Shown one piece after another: positions 1 to 12,419 of a stretch of DNA of 64,000 nucleotides. Made by a program: the position numbers and the translations under genes. Origin of the DNA: Channa striata (lineage: Eukaryota; Chordata; Actinopteri; Anabantiformes; Channidae); assembly GCA_033026295.1 (NCBI GenBank), contig CM065168.1, positions 42,668,875 to 42,732,874 on the forward strand, in the 5' to 3' direction. The notes below the pieces were generated by a model. It ran no database searches, was not told the origin of the DNA, and worked only from the letters and a program-made list of their open reading frames with translations. How positions within the stretch are numbered: position 1 is the first letter of the stretch; each line of letters opens with the position of its first letter.

Positions 1-1157
1 ATTTTCTAACCATATCGCTACTTTAGATGACATGACTCTTGCCCCCAGTAGTACTGCAAGGAATCTCAGAGTCATTTTTGACCAGGATTTGTCAATTAGG
101 TAACACATAAAACAAATCTCTAGAACAGCCTTCTTACACCGAAGAAACATTGCCAAAATTAGGAGCATCCTTTCTCAAAGTGATGCTGAAAAACTGGTTC
201 ATGCATTTGTTACTTCTAGATTGGACTACTGTAATTCTCTACTTTCAGACTGCCCCAGTCAATCTCGAAAAAGCCTCCAATTGATCCAAAATTCTGCAGC
301 AAGATTACTGACTGGGATTGGTAAGAGAGATCATATTTCACCTTCATTAGCTTCTCTCCATTGGCTTCCAATTAAATGCAGAATAGAATTTAAAACCCTT
401 CTTCTTACCTATAAAGCTTTAAACGGCCAAGCCCCATCATATCTAAAAGATCTCTTAGTACCATATCATCCTACTAGACCACTTCGGTCCCAAAATGCAG
501 GCCTACTTATGGTTCCCAGAATTTCCAAAAATAGAATGGGAGGCAGAGCCTTTAGCTATCAAGCTCCTCTCCTGTGGAACCAGCTCCCAGTCCAGATTCG
601 GGAAGCAGACACCCTCCCTATTTTTAAGACTAGGCTCAAAACCTTCCTCTTCCATAAAGCTTATAGTTGGTTATAGTCATGCTGCTATAGGCTTAGACTG
701 CTGGGGGACTCTGCACTGTGCCACTTCCTCTTCTCTTCATTCTCTCCTCTCACCCCACATCTATAATGTCACCACTGTATGACATTAACTCTGTGTCTTC
801 TTTGTCCCGTAGTCGTCTTTCTCCCTCTCTGTCTCCCTCTCTCTGTCCCTGTCCTCAGGTGTCCCCGGATTTGGAGCTGTGTGTCCTCCAGTGTGCATCT
901 ACTCTTTTCTCTCTCCACTTTCCACTCAGCCCAACCGGTCAAGGCAGATGTCCGTCCACCCTGAGCCTGGTTCTGCTGGAGTTTTCTTCCGGTAAAGGGA
1001 GTTTTTTCTCTTCACTGTTGCCTATAGCTGCTCAAGGGGGATTTGTTGGGTTTTCTGTACATGTTTGTATAGTCTTGACTTTATTATGTAAAGTGCCCTG
1101 AGATGACCTTGTTGTAAATTGGCGCTATATAAATAAAGTTGAATTGAGTTGAATTGA
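1..1157 (+). mobile_element. LINE (L2-type) 3' end, truncated by the window edge
   Basis: Non-LTR retrotransposon remnant. From about position 1 the plus strand reads as the C-terminal part of a LINE reverse transcriptase; the longest open piece is 221-676 (151 aa), with LINE-typical stretches such as LQLIQNSAARLLT and SLASLHWLPIK. Reading continues upstream of 221 in the same frame, so the ATG at 221 is not a true start. A 3' UTR follows, ending near 1105-1157 with GGCGCTATATAAATAAAG and repeats of TTGAATTGA, the usual tail of fish L2 elements. No host gene function. A second copy of the family lies at 44515-45640. Family assignment comes from memory of fish L2 proteins and tails; the clade name is less certain than the LINE call. 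Confidence 0.85.
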
Positions 1158-1224
1158 AAAAATTAATTAGCTTGTGTTTATTGTCCTTTTAGATTTTTAT
1201 TTTTTGTTTCAATAACTTTTCAGA

Positions 1225-1535
1225 CAAAAACATTGGACGTTATAAATTACAGTACACCCCAAATCAACTGTCCTCACCAGGGTTTGTTTAACAGAGCTAC
1301 TGTATTCCACCCATTATTCAAGTTAATGTTCAGTAGATGCACCTTTGGCATTATGAGTGAGTGTGGATGTAGCTCCTGCAGAGAAGCATCCCCACAGCAC
1401 GATGCTGCCACTGCCATGCTTCACGGTGTAGACACTGTTAATTTGACTATGGAGCGTTTTCATCAACCATAGTTTTTTGTCTGATGACCAAAAAGTTACA
1501 TTTTGGTCTCATGCATGTGCTGCAAAGCAGAAACA
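1225..1535. repeat. Probable interspersed repeat fragment left of the BEL insertion
   Basis: The stretch around 1375-1515 (CATCCCCACAGCACGATG, then CCATGCTTCACGGTG and later AAAAGTTACATTTTGGTC) resembles a very common fish DNA-transposon-like repeat. No terminal repeats or intact frame are visible. The small open frame at 1233-1472 is not considered a gene. Confidence 0.35.
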
Positions 1536-1540
1536 TCATT

Positions 1541-1938
1541 TGAATGAGCCAACGTTAACTTTCTCAAATGTTTATTCTATGCTTATATACTTTTCTGCGT
1601 TATGCTGTGTAACTAATGTACATGCAACATCAAATAGTGCCTTCTAAGCCTGCAAGTAATCGTTAAGGAAACCAATGTTTGTATTGCTTTTCTGGTTGTT
1701 AGAAACGGACAGGAGCAGCAAGTTAGTGGAAGTCCAGTGTTTGGCTGTGGAAGGCACACAGTTTTCTTACCGTGCTCAGTGGAGTTTAGGTATTATATTA
1801 ACATGATTTTAGAACTGTTGTTATTAGCTGTACTGAAGAACACAGAAGTTCAATAAATCTGCAACGTTTTTTATAATACATCGATCTCTGAAGTGGATCT
1901 TTTTTGGACCATTGGACACGCGTAAGACGGCCTCTACA
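1541..1938 (+). repeat. 5' LTR of BEL/Pao element
   Basis: 398-bp direct repeat, TG...CA ends, same length and apparently the same sequence as 8409-8806. It contains AATAAA at about 1853-1858. The adjacent upstream pentamer TCATT is the target-site duplication. Confidence 0.95.
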
Positions 1939-1990
1939 TTAGTAAGAAAACTTTTCTTTACACGGACTAAACGATTGGATTAACGAAAGG

Positions 1991-4121
1991 ATGGAAAGTG
2001 GAAAGGATATGGATAGAGTTGGTCTTTTGCAAGGGCTGCTCGAAGTAAGAAAGGCTAAACTGAAGCAGTTGTCAGAAAAAAGGAAGAAGACACTTGGTCT
2101 GATGGAGAACGACTGTAACGCTGAGACAGTGAATACCACGATGATTTCGGAGCTCGACCAACTGATTGGTGAGTTGCGTGGTATAAACGTCTTAATTGAA
2201 AAGTTGATTGATCCTAAGGATGAACAGCAAAAAGAGCTGGAGTCTAACGTAGCCGAGTTCAACGATTTTAAGGAAAAGGCTACTGAATGGGTGCATGGAG
2301 CACTGCAGCGCATGGAGGAGGCGCCCAGAGCAAATGCAGAAGTAGGTCCTGAGGACAGCGTGTCTATGACATCCAACGTGTCTAGGCTCACTAGGCTCAC
2401 TTCCAGATCAGGTTCTGTAACGTCCACAGCTTCAGCACGAGTCAAAGCCGAGTTAGAAAGGGTTAAGGCTGAGAATCTGAGGCTTAAGTCAGAACAAGAG
2501 TTGAGGTTCAAGTTGGAACAAGAATTTAGGCTTAGAGCAGAAGAAAAACATAAGTTGACAGAACAACTTAGGGAAGAACAACTTAAGGCAGAAAAACTTA
2601 AGTGGGCAGAACAACTTAGGGCAGAACAACTTAAGTCAGAACAACTTGTGCGTATGGTACAGGAGCTGCATCTTAAAGCCGAACGTGAGAACAGGCTTAC
2701 GGAAAAAGATGATGAGTTGGAAATTAGATTTAGAGCCACCGAGAAGGAGCAAAATGAGGCTTCCACTGTTCCTAGTGGTGCTGAGTGGAGAAAAGTGATA
2801 AAAAACGAAGAATTAGAAGTGGGGCGCTCCTTTACGGAGTTCAGAGAGGTAGATCAGGACTCAGAGACGGAGAAAATGGAGCAAGGGTATGGAGTACGTT
2901 ACCCGCAGTCAGAATGTGGGGCTGGGTCTTATAGAAGCTTACAGGCCATAGCGCAATGCCCTGGTCAGCAATATCCTAGGGCAGCAGTTAAGCATGAGGC
3001 ACAGCATCAGAATTACATCCCTGAACCTATGACTAATCAAAGGGCGGGTACTCTACCTTTGCAGAGTATATCCAATTTTTGGGGGGATGCTTTAGAGTAT
3101 GGGCCCTTCATAATGGCTTTTGAACATAATATTGAAAGTAAGACAGATAACGATCGGGATAGGCTTTACTTTTTGGAGCAGTATACTAGAGGACAACCTA
3201 GAGTTTTGGTACGAAGTTGTCTTCCCATGGAGGCGCATCGTGGATATAAGGAGGCCAGGAGACTTTTAACTGAGCATTTTGGCAATGAATATACGATATC
3301 CGCAGCCTACATGGATAAGGTCTTAAATTGGCCAACAATTAGAGCTGATGATAGTGAAGCTCTCCGTTCGTTTGCACTTTTTCTAACTAGTTGCGGATGC
3401 GCAGTAGCAGAGTTAGACTATCTAGCAGAGTTAGATAACGTACACAACATTAGAACCATCCTTCTAAAGCTTCCATATAAGCTGAGAGAGAAGTGGAGGA
3501 GTGTGGCTCTTAAAGTTGAGATGAAGGACGGCCGTAGGGCTAAATTTAAAGACTTGGTGGCGTTCGTAAACAGAATGGCAAAGCAGGCGTCGCATCCTTT
3601 GTACGGAAACATTGGAGATAAATCCAAAGGGCAAGTAAAAAATCCTGTTGATGATAAGTCAGGAAGACAGGTGGGTGTAAAAAGAATTTTACCACCCATG
3701 TAACACCAACGACAGTTCAAAGGGACATGAAAAGCCAAGTCCTAACATGAAAGGCGTCACTAAGAACATCAAGGAGGAGTCTTGTCTTTTCTGCCATGGT
3801 CAGCATGTCTTTAATGAATGTGCAAAACTTCTCAATTTACCCCACCAAGAGAAGGTTGACTTTCTCAAAAGTCGTGGACTATGCTTCAGTTGTCTGAAGG
3901 CGGGTCACATGAGTAAATTCTGTCAGGAGAGATTAAACTGTCAGGTATGCTCAAAGGCACACCCCACATTGCTGCATATAAAACACCAAGAAAATAGTGC
4001 AGTTAAAGAAGTAGGGACAGTTGAAAGTGACAAACAGAAAGTTTACAGTGGTTTCGTCAGTACTAGTTTTAGTCAGGATTCGGATACGGGGCCGGGGACG
4101 AAGATGAAATTTTTGCCATAG
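1991..4121 (+). pseudogene. BEL/Pao gag region (coiled-coil Gag plus zinc knuckles), frameshifted
   Basis: The first open frame, 1991-3703 (570 aa), starts about 50 bp after the 5' LTR. It has a highly charged Glu/Lys/Leu-rich segment (roughly residues 150-260), read as coiled coil, followed by a globular Gag-like part. The frame shifts near 3676 in an A-run, and the continuation at 3747-4121 carries a Cys-rich region with a CX2CX4HX4C knuckle (CFSCLKAGHMSKFC), flanked by CX2C pairs before and after, a layout typical of BEL/Pao Gag. A second frame break near 4090 separates it from the protease. Role: structural nucleocapsid-like protein of the retroelement. The shadow frame on the minus strand (1939-2766) is an artefact of the repetitive charged sequence. 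Confidence 0.88.
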
Positions 4122-7100
4122 TTCCTGTTCAAGTAAGGGCAAAGAAAGGTGACAAAGTAATTCAGTCATATGCATTCTTAGATTCAGGCAGCCATGCTAC
4201 ATTTTGCACAGACAAACTTCTTAATGAACTAAATTTACGTGGGAAAAAGGTCAATCTTTTCATTACAACTGTGAGAGACAGTGGTGTTGACACTAGCAAC
4301 GTAGTGACAGGTTGGAAGTGAGTCCTCTGCATGTGGATGACTTCATAGAGCTAAAAGAAGTTTTTTCACTAAGCAATATCCCAGTGAGCAAGAACAATAT
4401 CCCACGCCAAGAGGACATAGACAAATGGCCACATCTTAGAGGAGTGACAATACCTTACATTGAGGCTGATATAGGTCTTCTAATTGGATATAAAGTTGCA
4501 AAGGCATTAGAACCAGAGGTAATCCTCCCTAGCTTAAATGATGGGCCTTATGCCGTCAGAACCAGGCTGGGATGGACAGTTAATGGGCCGCTGAGAGAGG
4601 GTGGTTGTAGTAAAACAGGAAAGGGAATAAGACCAGTTCTGTCAAATCGCATATCTGTAGCAAAGCTAGAGAATCTGTGGAAGGAACAATTCAAATATGA
4701 CTTTCCTGAAGGAGCTCAAGAGGAGGATCAGGGGATGTCTAAGGCAGATCACCTGTTTATGGAAAGGGTGGCGCAATCTGCCAAAATAATAAACGGCCAC
4801 TACTGCATTAGCTTACCACTAAAGGACTTGAATGTCAAAATGCCTAACAATCGTGCCATGGCAGAGCAACGTGCAGTGAACCTCAAAAGGAAGTTTCTCA
4901 AGAATCCCTCATTTAAATTGGAGTACATCACTTTCATGACGGATATGATCACTAAAGGATATGCAGCTAAAGTTCCGGATAAGGATCTTGGCCGCAGCGA
5001 TGGAAAAGTTTGGTATATTCCTCATCACGGAGTGTATCATCCCAAGAAGCACAAGCTTCGTGTAGTGTTTGACTGTGGGGCATCATATCAGGGCACCTCA
5101 TTAAACGAACAACTTCTCCAAGGCCCAAACCTTACTAGCACTATAATTGGTGTCCTAACTAGGTTTCGTCAAGAACCTGTGGCGATAGTAGCTGACGTGG
5201 AAGCCATGTTCCACCAAGTAAAGGTTCCGCAAGAAGATGCTGACTTGCTTAGATTCTTGTGGTGGCCAGAGGGTGACACCAGTCAGCCAATGGGTGAATT
5301 CAGAATGGAAGTGCATCTGTTCGGGGCTACTTCTTCGCCTAGTTGTGCAAGCTATGCTCTCGGCGATGTGCCGAAGATAACATACATCTGTTCAAAGCTT
5401 GTACAATAAATACAGTATTACAAAATTTTTATGTCGACGACTGCTTGAAGTCTGTCGAGTCTGTTGACAAAGCTAAAGACCTCTACCAAAGTCTGAAGGC
5501 TGTATGTCAGAAGGGTGGCTTCAGACTGAATAAATGGATCTCTAACAATAGAGTGGTGTTGGCGGCAATACCGGAGGAGGAGAAAGCGAAGGAAGTAAAG
5601 GACCTGGATTTGGATCAAAACACGCTTCCAGTGGAGAGAGTGTTGGGCGTGCAATGGTGCATACAGTCAGATCAGTTCAAGTTCAAAATTTCCATCCAAG
5701 ATAAACCTCCCACTAAAAGGGGAATTCTGTCCATGTTAAGCTCGGTATATGATCCTTTGGGAATACTAGCACCTGTGACTTTAGCAGCCAGAAATATTAT
5801 GCAGGAGCTTTGCAGGATGAAGTTAGGATGGGATGAAACCGTACCTGAACATTTCGCCCAGAAATGGCTCCAATGGGTACAGGGTCTGCAACAACTACGC
5901 GACTTTGGAATAGAACGATGCTTCAAGCCAGGGGGCTTTGGTCAGCCAATTTCCGCTCAGCTGCATCATTTTTCAGACGCCAGCGAGGTGGGCTATGGAA
6001 CAGTAACCTACCTGATTCAACGGAACAGAGGTAATGATGTTCAATGCGCCTTTGTGTTTGGAAAGGCAAGAGTTGCCCCCTAAGGCCAATAACTATCCCG
6101 CGCTTGGAACTCACCGCAGCCACATTAGCGTATGCGTGTGGACAGAATGCTGAAGAAGGAGCTGCAGGTGCCATTAGAAAATTCTGTGTATTGGACTGAC
6201 AGCACAGCAGTGTTAAAGTATATCAGCAATGACACCACAAGGTTTCGCACGTTTGTGGCTAATAGAGTTTCAGTGATTCAGCAGGGTTCAACAGTCCCAC
6301 AATGGCACTATGTGAATTCCCAACAGAATCCAGCAGACAGCGCATCAAGAGGTCTGAGTGTGAACGCCTTCATGCGAAGTAAGCTCTGGGTGTCGGGTCG
6401 GACTTCCTTACACAGGTAGCTGAGAAATGGCCAAGGAATCCCGACCATTGGCAGGAACTAGAAACAGCTGATCCAGAGGTCAGAGAAAGGATCGTTGCAA
6501 ATGTCATTGTCACTAAGGAAATCCCGGACACAATGCAAAGCTTGATAGATTATTATTCATCCTGGACACGACTAAAGCGGGAGTAGCATGGCTGCTTAGA
6601 CTAAAACAAACACTCTTAATCGCGTCTAGAAAGAGAAAGGAGCTGGCTGAAATTCTAGCTCGCAAAGGGAAGGACGTAGCTAAGCAACATAAACAGCTTC
6701 ATATCCAAATGCTGAAATTCAAATTAACTCTATTCAACAAGGGTTTGCAAGCGGATGACTTACAGGAAGCGGAGGCGAAATAGTTCGTCACTGTCAACGA
6801 ATGAACTTTCCGGAGGAGATAGCGGCTCTGCTAAAAGGTGAACCAGTGAAGCGGAGTAGCCACATACACAAACTTAACCCGCTGCTCCAGGATGGAATAC
6901 TGCGTGTAGGCGGTAGGCTTACCCGAGCCGCTATGCCAGAGGAGTCCAAACACCCAGCTATTCTGCCTAAATATCACAAGGTAGCTCACTTAATGCTAAG
7001 GGAAATCCATGAAAGAGTAGGCCATGGTGGCGCAACCATGTTCTGTCTTTTTTACGTCAAAGATACTGGACTCCAAATGCAAACTCAGCAATCAGAAAAG

Positions 7101-8093
7101 TTCTGTCTCAGTGTAAAACCTGTCGAAGACTGCATGGGGCAACGGGGTGGCAACAGATGGCAGACCTCCCACTCAGCAGAGTCTTGCCGGATGAACCCCT
7201 TTTACTAGAACAGGTGTTGATTACTTTGGGCCTTTTACTATAAAACAAGGAAGAACCACTGCAAAAGATATGGCGTTATATTTACATGCCTGGCTACTCG
7301 AGCAATCCACATTGAAGTGGCAACATCGCTGGACACAGACTCCTTTATTAATGCTCTGAGACGTTTCATTGCCAGAAGGGGTCAGGTCACAGAAATCTGC
7401 TCAGATAATGGAACAAACTTCGTCGGAGCTGAACGGGAGCTTAAAAGGTCCATAAAGGAATGGAACATATCAAATAGAGAAGGCATGTTAAGTCAACGTG
7501 GCATTAAATGGATGTTCAATCCCCCATCCGGCTCTCATTACGGAGGAGTGTGGGAGCGTATGATCCGTTCTATCAGAAAAATACTAAATGCTATCCTAAG
7601 GGATCAACGCCTGAATGAAGAGGGTCTTCAAACATTTCTCTGCGAAGCCGAATCCATCCTTAACAGTCGGCCGATAACTGCGGCATCCAACGACCCTAAC
7701 GACTTGGAGGCGTTGACACCGAATCACCTTCTTCTATTGAAAACTCAACCTTCAATTCCCCCCGGAACTTTTCAGAAGGACGACTTATATGCTCGTCGTA
7801 GATGGAGGCAAGTTCAGTACATGGCGGATCTCTTTTGGAAACGGTGGATAAAGGAGTATCTTCCTAACCTTCAGAAACGGCAAAAATGGATACATACTCA
7901 GAGAAATTTCGTTCCTGGAGACATCGTGTTGATCGTTGATGAGTCAGCACCTCGAAACTCATGGATCATAGGAAAGATTGTCGAGGCAATAAAGGATAAC
8001 CGTGGCTTGGTTCGCCAGGTTCGCATCAAAACCAAAACCAATGAGCTGGAAAGACCTGTCACCAAGGTCTGTCTTCTTCACGAAGCAGAATGA
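4092..8093 (+). pseudogene. BEL/Pao pol region: protease, reverse transcriptase, RNase H, integrase; multiple frameshifts
   Basis: Open pieces lie at about 4100-4310, 4312-5409, 5343-6083, 6132-6419, 6801-7208 and 7317-8093, all plus strand, separated by one- or two-base shifts. Visible landmarks are the protease DSGS near 4170, the RT catalytic YVDD at 5430-5441, RNase H acidic residues in HHFSDASEVG (about 5962) and VYWTDSTAV (about 6186), an integrase His/Cys region (HERVGHGG near 7010), and integrase catalytic SDNGTNF (Asp at 7404) and ESILNSRP (about 7650). The C-terminal integrase region near 7910-8030 (GDIVLIVDE, SWIIGKI) matches the family. The breaks are nearly all single-base deletions and I saw no in-frame nonsense substitutions, which is unlike old decay. 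It cannot be translated as written. Confidence 0.9.
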
Positions 8094-8408
8094 GACAGTG
8101 GTAAAGACTGTTCTCCTACGGTGTGTCAAGTCCTAGAGACCTCTGACGCCGAAGTAAGAAGATAGAAGACCTTCATGTTTTTGTAATGCCATATTTTTCT
8201 TTTATTGTTTCTGTTTGTTACAAAGGTATTCTTGTAACGTTCAGTTGTACTACTGTTCATTGTTAGACTTCAGATATTTACTATTACTTGTTACACGTTG
8301 CTACACCTAATGTGGGTTCTACTTTTCATTGTTCGCTATGATTTGGTAATTGTTTCCAACATTAAGTCACTTATTCCTTAATATTGGTGCACAATTGGGG
8401 CCCGGGTG

Positions 8409-8806
8409 TGAATGAGCCAACGTTAACTTTCTCAAATGTTTATTCTATGCTTATATACTTTTCTGCGTTATGCTGTGTAACTAATGTACATGCAACATCA
8501 AATAGTGCCTTCTAAGCCTGCAAGTAATCGTTAAGGAAACCAATGTTTGTATTGCTTTTCTGGTTGTTAGAAACGGACAGGAGCAGCAAGTTAGTGGAAG
8601 TCCAGTGTTTGGCTGTGGAAGGCACACAGTTTTCTTACCGTGCTCAGTGGAGTTTAGGTATTATATTAACATGATTTTAGAACTGTTGTTATTAGCTGTA
8701 CTGAAGAACACAGAAGTTCAATAAATCTGCAACGTTTTTTATAATACATCGATCTCTGAAGTGGATCTTTTTTGGACCATTGGACACGCGTAAGACGGCC
8801 TCTACA
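8409..8806 (+). repeat. 3' LTR of BEL/Pao element
   Basis: 398 bp, apparently identical to the 5' LTR. It is preceded by a G/C-rich tract (GGGGCCCGGG around 8397-8406) in the position of a polypurine tract and followed by the duplicated TCATT at 8807-8811. Confidence 0.95.
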
Positions 8807-8811
8807 TCATT

Positions 8812-10120
8812 GTTGGAGATAACTTAACCTTTATAGCATTATGAATAAGTGGCAAAAAAGATTAACGTTTTGGCCTTTCACGCCGGAAATTTTGTACACG
8901 TAAATGTTATTTGCTCAGGGATATTTACAAAGACTGATACTTGTAATGGAACATGTTGAGGCCTCAGTTTGTATAAGGCTGTTTGACTCTTAGGGCATTT
9001 TTACTGACAGACAATATGATGGGATTACCGGATGACATACTTGCTCCCACCTGTCTCCAGCATTAAAGGCGTGTTGCTGTAAGGAGGGAAGTGATGTGTA
9101 ACGTGGCAGCAAGAGCTGGAATATCTGTCAGGACCTCAACAAAGTAAGTTATGAAATGTGACAGATGCCTTTTTAATGGGGTTTCTGGAACCAAAGCAAA
9201 CAACAGCATTTTGAAACCCATTATATTCACTGGCTGTAACCTTGTGGCTGCGCCGAGCAAAGAGCACGTGCAGGGCAGCACTCGGTGTTCGAGCGCAAAG
9301 GTAGAAGTTGAATTTATTTCACCGCTTGCTGTGAGGAATAGGCCAGTAAGGATGAAGCATCCAGATAAGACACAAAAGTCAAAACTAGGGAACCGCCACT
9401 GTATGTCTGAATTCCCTGAGTCATGGAACAAGACTTCCATTCAAGTAGGCATGTCAGGTGTGTTTTTGGAGGTAGGAGCTTTAGCTATGAAAAGGTTTGT
9501 TCTCACTCAATAGCTCGTATTAAACATATTAAAGCTTCCTAAACAAAATAATGAGGTAAAAAGCTTGCCATACACAATATTAATTATTATATAGGAGGCA
9601 ACACAGAGCAGAACAAATAGTATGTTTTTGGGCTGTGTGCTGAACTTCGCGCTGTGTCTGCAATTACTGCTGATGACGAAATGAAATGTAGAACTTTTCT
9701 AATCTATCTAAATCTAGGTTTGTTCATAGTCATTTATCATTTCGTATTATTGCCTTTTTTTTATTGTTACCCATTCCACAGTATCATCTTACTTTGCACG
9801 TCTGTGCCAATGTGCAGAAAAAAAAAAAAAATGTGGCCTGTTAGCTCAGTGTAAAAACTGGAAACAGCTCGAGTAACATGGCATTGTCCAGTCCAACAGA
9901 CAACTGCTTTATTTTGACAGAAGTGAGCAAATGTTGACTTTCAGAGGACCGGTTAATTACCTCGCCTTGCATTGTGACGCTGTCAGGTGAGGCCTGGTAA
10001 ATACGTTGATCCGAATCAGGGCGTTGTTGAGCCAACATCAGCATTAAATAAATATGAAGGAAATGAAGTGATGTCAGTTCGTCACTGATGCGTGACCTTT
10101 CATCCTGTTGTGGAACCTGT
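8812..10120. other. Intergenic, no supported gene
   Basis: The overlapping frames on both strands at 9063-9513 show no family similarity and no splice context. A short A-run lies near 9819-9831. Nothing else is recognised. Confidence 0.6.
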
Positions 10121-10128
10121 TAGTAAGT

Positions 10129-10137
10129 GTATTTAAG
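10129..10137 (+). promoter_or_regulatory. TATA-like box of the acidic protein gene
   Basis: GTATTTAAG lies about 200 bp upstream of the ATG at 10336. A transcription start would be expected near 10160. Weak match, supported mainly by position. Confidence 0.4.
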
Positions 10138-10335
10138 AGCCGGCGCTCCGCTCTTCATCATTGTTCAGCATCTCCACACGGGTCTGCAGTCTCACTCTGA
10201 AAAGGAAGACGAGAATATCACTCTGCATCAGGTTTGCCGCCACCATCTTTTCCTGTCTTTGGAATCTTTGCAGAGGTTAGCTTGACACCCGTTTGTCTTT
10301 CTGAAGGATTTGGTTATCGATCCACATCTCCAGCC

Positions 10336-12374
10336 ATGAAGATTCTGCCTGTGATGTTTCTGTTGTGTGCCATGGTGGCACTGATCTCATCTGCAGGTCA
10401 GTCTTCACTGGCAGTGGTAGAAATTACTATTCAGAACAAAAAACACATTTTGAACTAGATGTGAATTTACTTATTTATTAATTTTTTCTACATTTTAACA
10501 CTTTAAAGGTAGATTTATTTGATCACCTTTCTGACCTGCAAGATTTAGGTGCTGCTTTATGCATTAGCAGTTAATAACATCAGCAACACAACATTTACTT
10601 AATGTACTTTTGATATTTTATGGATATTTTGGTCTAGAATACAGTTTTAAAAAACACAATATTACTCTAAATTAAAGGAACAGTTTGACATTTTTTTCTT
10701 TCGAGAACTGGATGAGAAAACTGATGCCAGTCTCACATTGATGCTAAATATGAATCAATATTCTGGCTCTACAGTAAAGTACATTACGTTCCATATAGAA
10801 TCTAATTATTTCTTCCACAACTTTTCACTGATGTATGAAACTTTTCCATTCAGCTCTTCCACAAACTGAAAATCAAGTTGTGACAGGTGCTCCTCCTGCA
10901 CAAGGTGAGTGTTTGGTGTACTTATTTATATTTGACAATTATATTACCACATTTACAGTATCATAACAAATAAATAAATAAACAGATGTTTTAATTAAAT
11001 AATTTCTATTTCCAGCTGTTACAGCAGGTCCAACGCAGGCAGCAGGTTTGTTTCTTTTGTATGTTTTTTAAAAACTTTTTACCTTTTTTGCATTAATACT
11101 ACGCGTTACACTTTGTCAAAATGTTATAATAGGTTTCTACTGTTACTTACATACATTTTTAACACAGTATTTTACTTTAGAAGGTATTTTTACAGTGAGT
11201 CTTATCAAAATAATAATTATTTTTAACTATATTATTAATATAATACTATATATTATATATATATTTATTTATATTTGACAATTGTATGAATACACTGACA
11301 GTATCATAAAATATAAATAAATAAACAGATGTTTTTATTCAATAACTTCTACTTCCAGCTGTTACAGCAGTTGGAGGTGCACAGCAGGCAACAGGTTTGT
11401 TTCTTTAGTTTTCTTATTGACATTTTTACCTTCTTTTGTATTAATACGCATAATGCATTTCACTTTGTCAAAATGTTATAATAATAGGTTTCTACTTTTA
11501 CTTACATAATAAACCAGTATTTTACCTTAGAAAGTATTTTAAAATGAGTTTTATCAAATGCATAATTTTTCAGGTTCCAGAAATGTCCTTATTTGATTTC
11601 CTTCTAATCCAATTTGGTCGTTATAAACGCTGGTTTAAGAAGATTGATGCCACTTTTTTGTCTGTATTCTTAAAGAAAAACAACATTTTCCAAATTAGTT
11701 AATATTCACACAGAAGGGAAAACCAACAATGACTTGCCTTTGGACACGTCTGTCAGTCTGCAGCCAGGATTAATGCATTTGTCCTTGTTTGTCAGCCATA
11801 CACAACGCTGACAAAATACGAGTAGAGGAGACTAAAATTACCTTTGATATTAAGCTAAAATCATCATTAGTTAGCCTAAAGACTGGAAACAGCGAAATCA
11901 GCTTATTCAAAGCTCACTGTTACAAAGTATCGTTTGATAAATTTGTGGAAACACAGAAATAATAATAATAAAAAAAGTTGTCTTCACTCTTCTTAATCTA
12001 AATCTGCACAAGTGCAAACAGCATTTCCAAAATGTTTCACTTGCTCTTGCACCATTGCTGACTTCGTTGTTCCATTCGTTATTCTGTTCATATACTTTTT
12101 TAATAATTACAACTGCAACAACAATACAATACCATTTTACAATATTGCATTGTAAAATTGCTTCACAATGTACGAATATAAAAATAAACAGACATGGGAG
12201 TGGTAAAGTCATCTTAATCCAAGTTCTGCTTTACCTAATATTTTGATTTGTTTTCGTACCAGTGCTCATTGTTGTTATTTTTTGCCTCCAGAAGATGATG
12301 ATGATGATGATGACAACACAGATGAAGATGACGAAAATGATAATGATGAAGACGACGATGATGATGATGATGAC

Positions 12375-12419
<45 letters not shown>

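Larger units (their letters stand above)
1541..8806 (+). mobile_element. BEL/Pao-type LTR retrotransposon, structurally full length, coding region frameshifted
   Basis: LTRs at 1541-1938 and 8409-8806 begin TG and end CA. They are both 398 bp long and read as identical by eye. The host pentamer TCATT flanks both sides (1536-1540 and 8807-8811), matching the short duplications of BEL/Pao integrases. Domains lie in the order Gag, zinc knuckles, aspartic protease (DSGS), reverse transcriptase with YVDD, RNase H and integrase, with no env-like frame. About twelve small indels break gag-pol, several at homopolymers (near 3676, 4090, 4313, 5361, 6081, 6128, 6393, 6575, 6779, 7033, 7198 and 7263), so the copy as written cannot make its polyprotein. 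Identical LTRs imply recent insertion, so some breaks may be sequencing errors. Annotated as a genomic retrotransposon; no restored reading frame is given. Confidence 0.95.

Noticed and set aside
1939..2766. 275-aa minus-strand Ser-rich frame
   Set aside because: Antisense of the charged, repetitive gag region.
8094..8408. Possible env gene between integrase and 3' LTR
   Set aside because: Only about 315 bp without an open frame of note; BEL/Pao elements commonly lack env.
9063..9513. Overlapping open frames on both strands
   Set aside because: No start context, splice signals or family similarity; typical shadow pair in a moderately GC-rich stretch.
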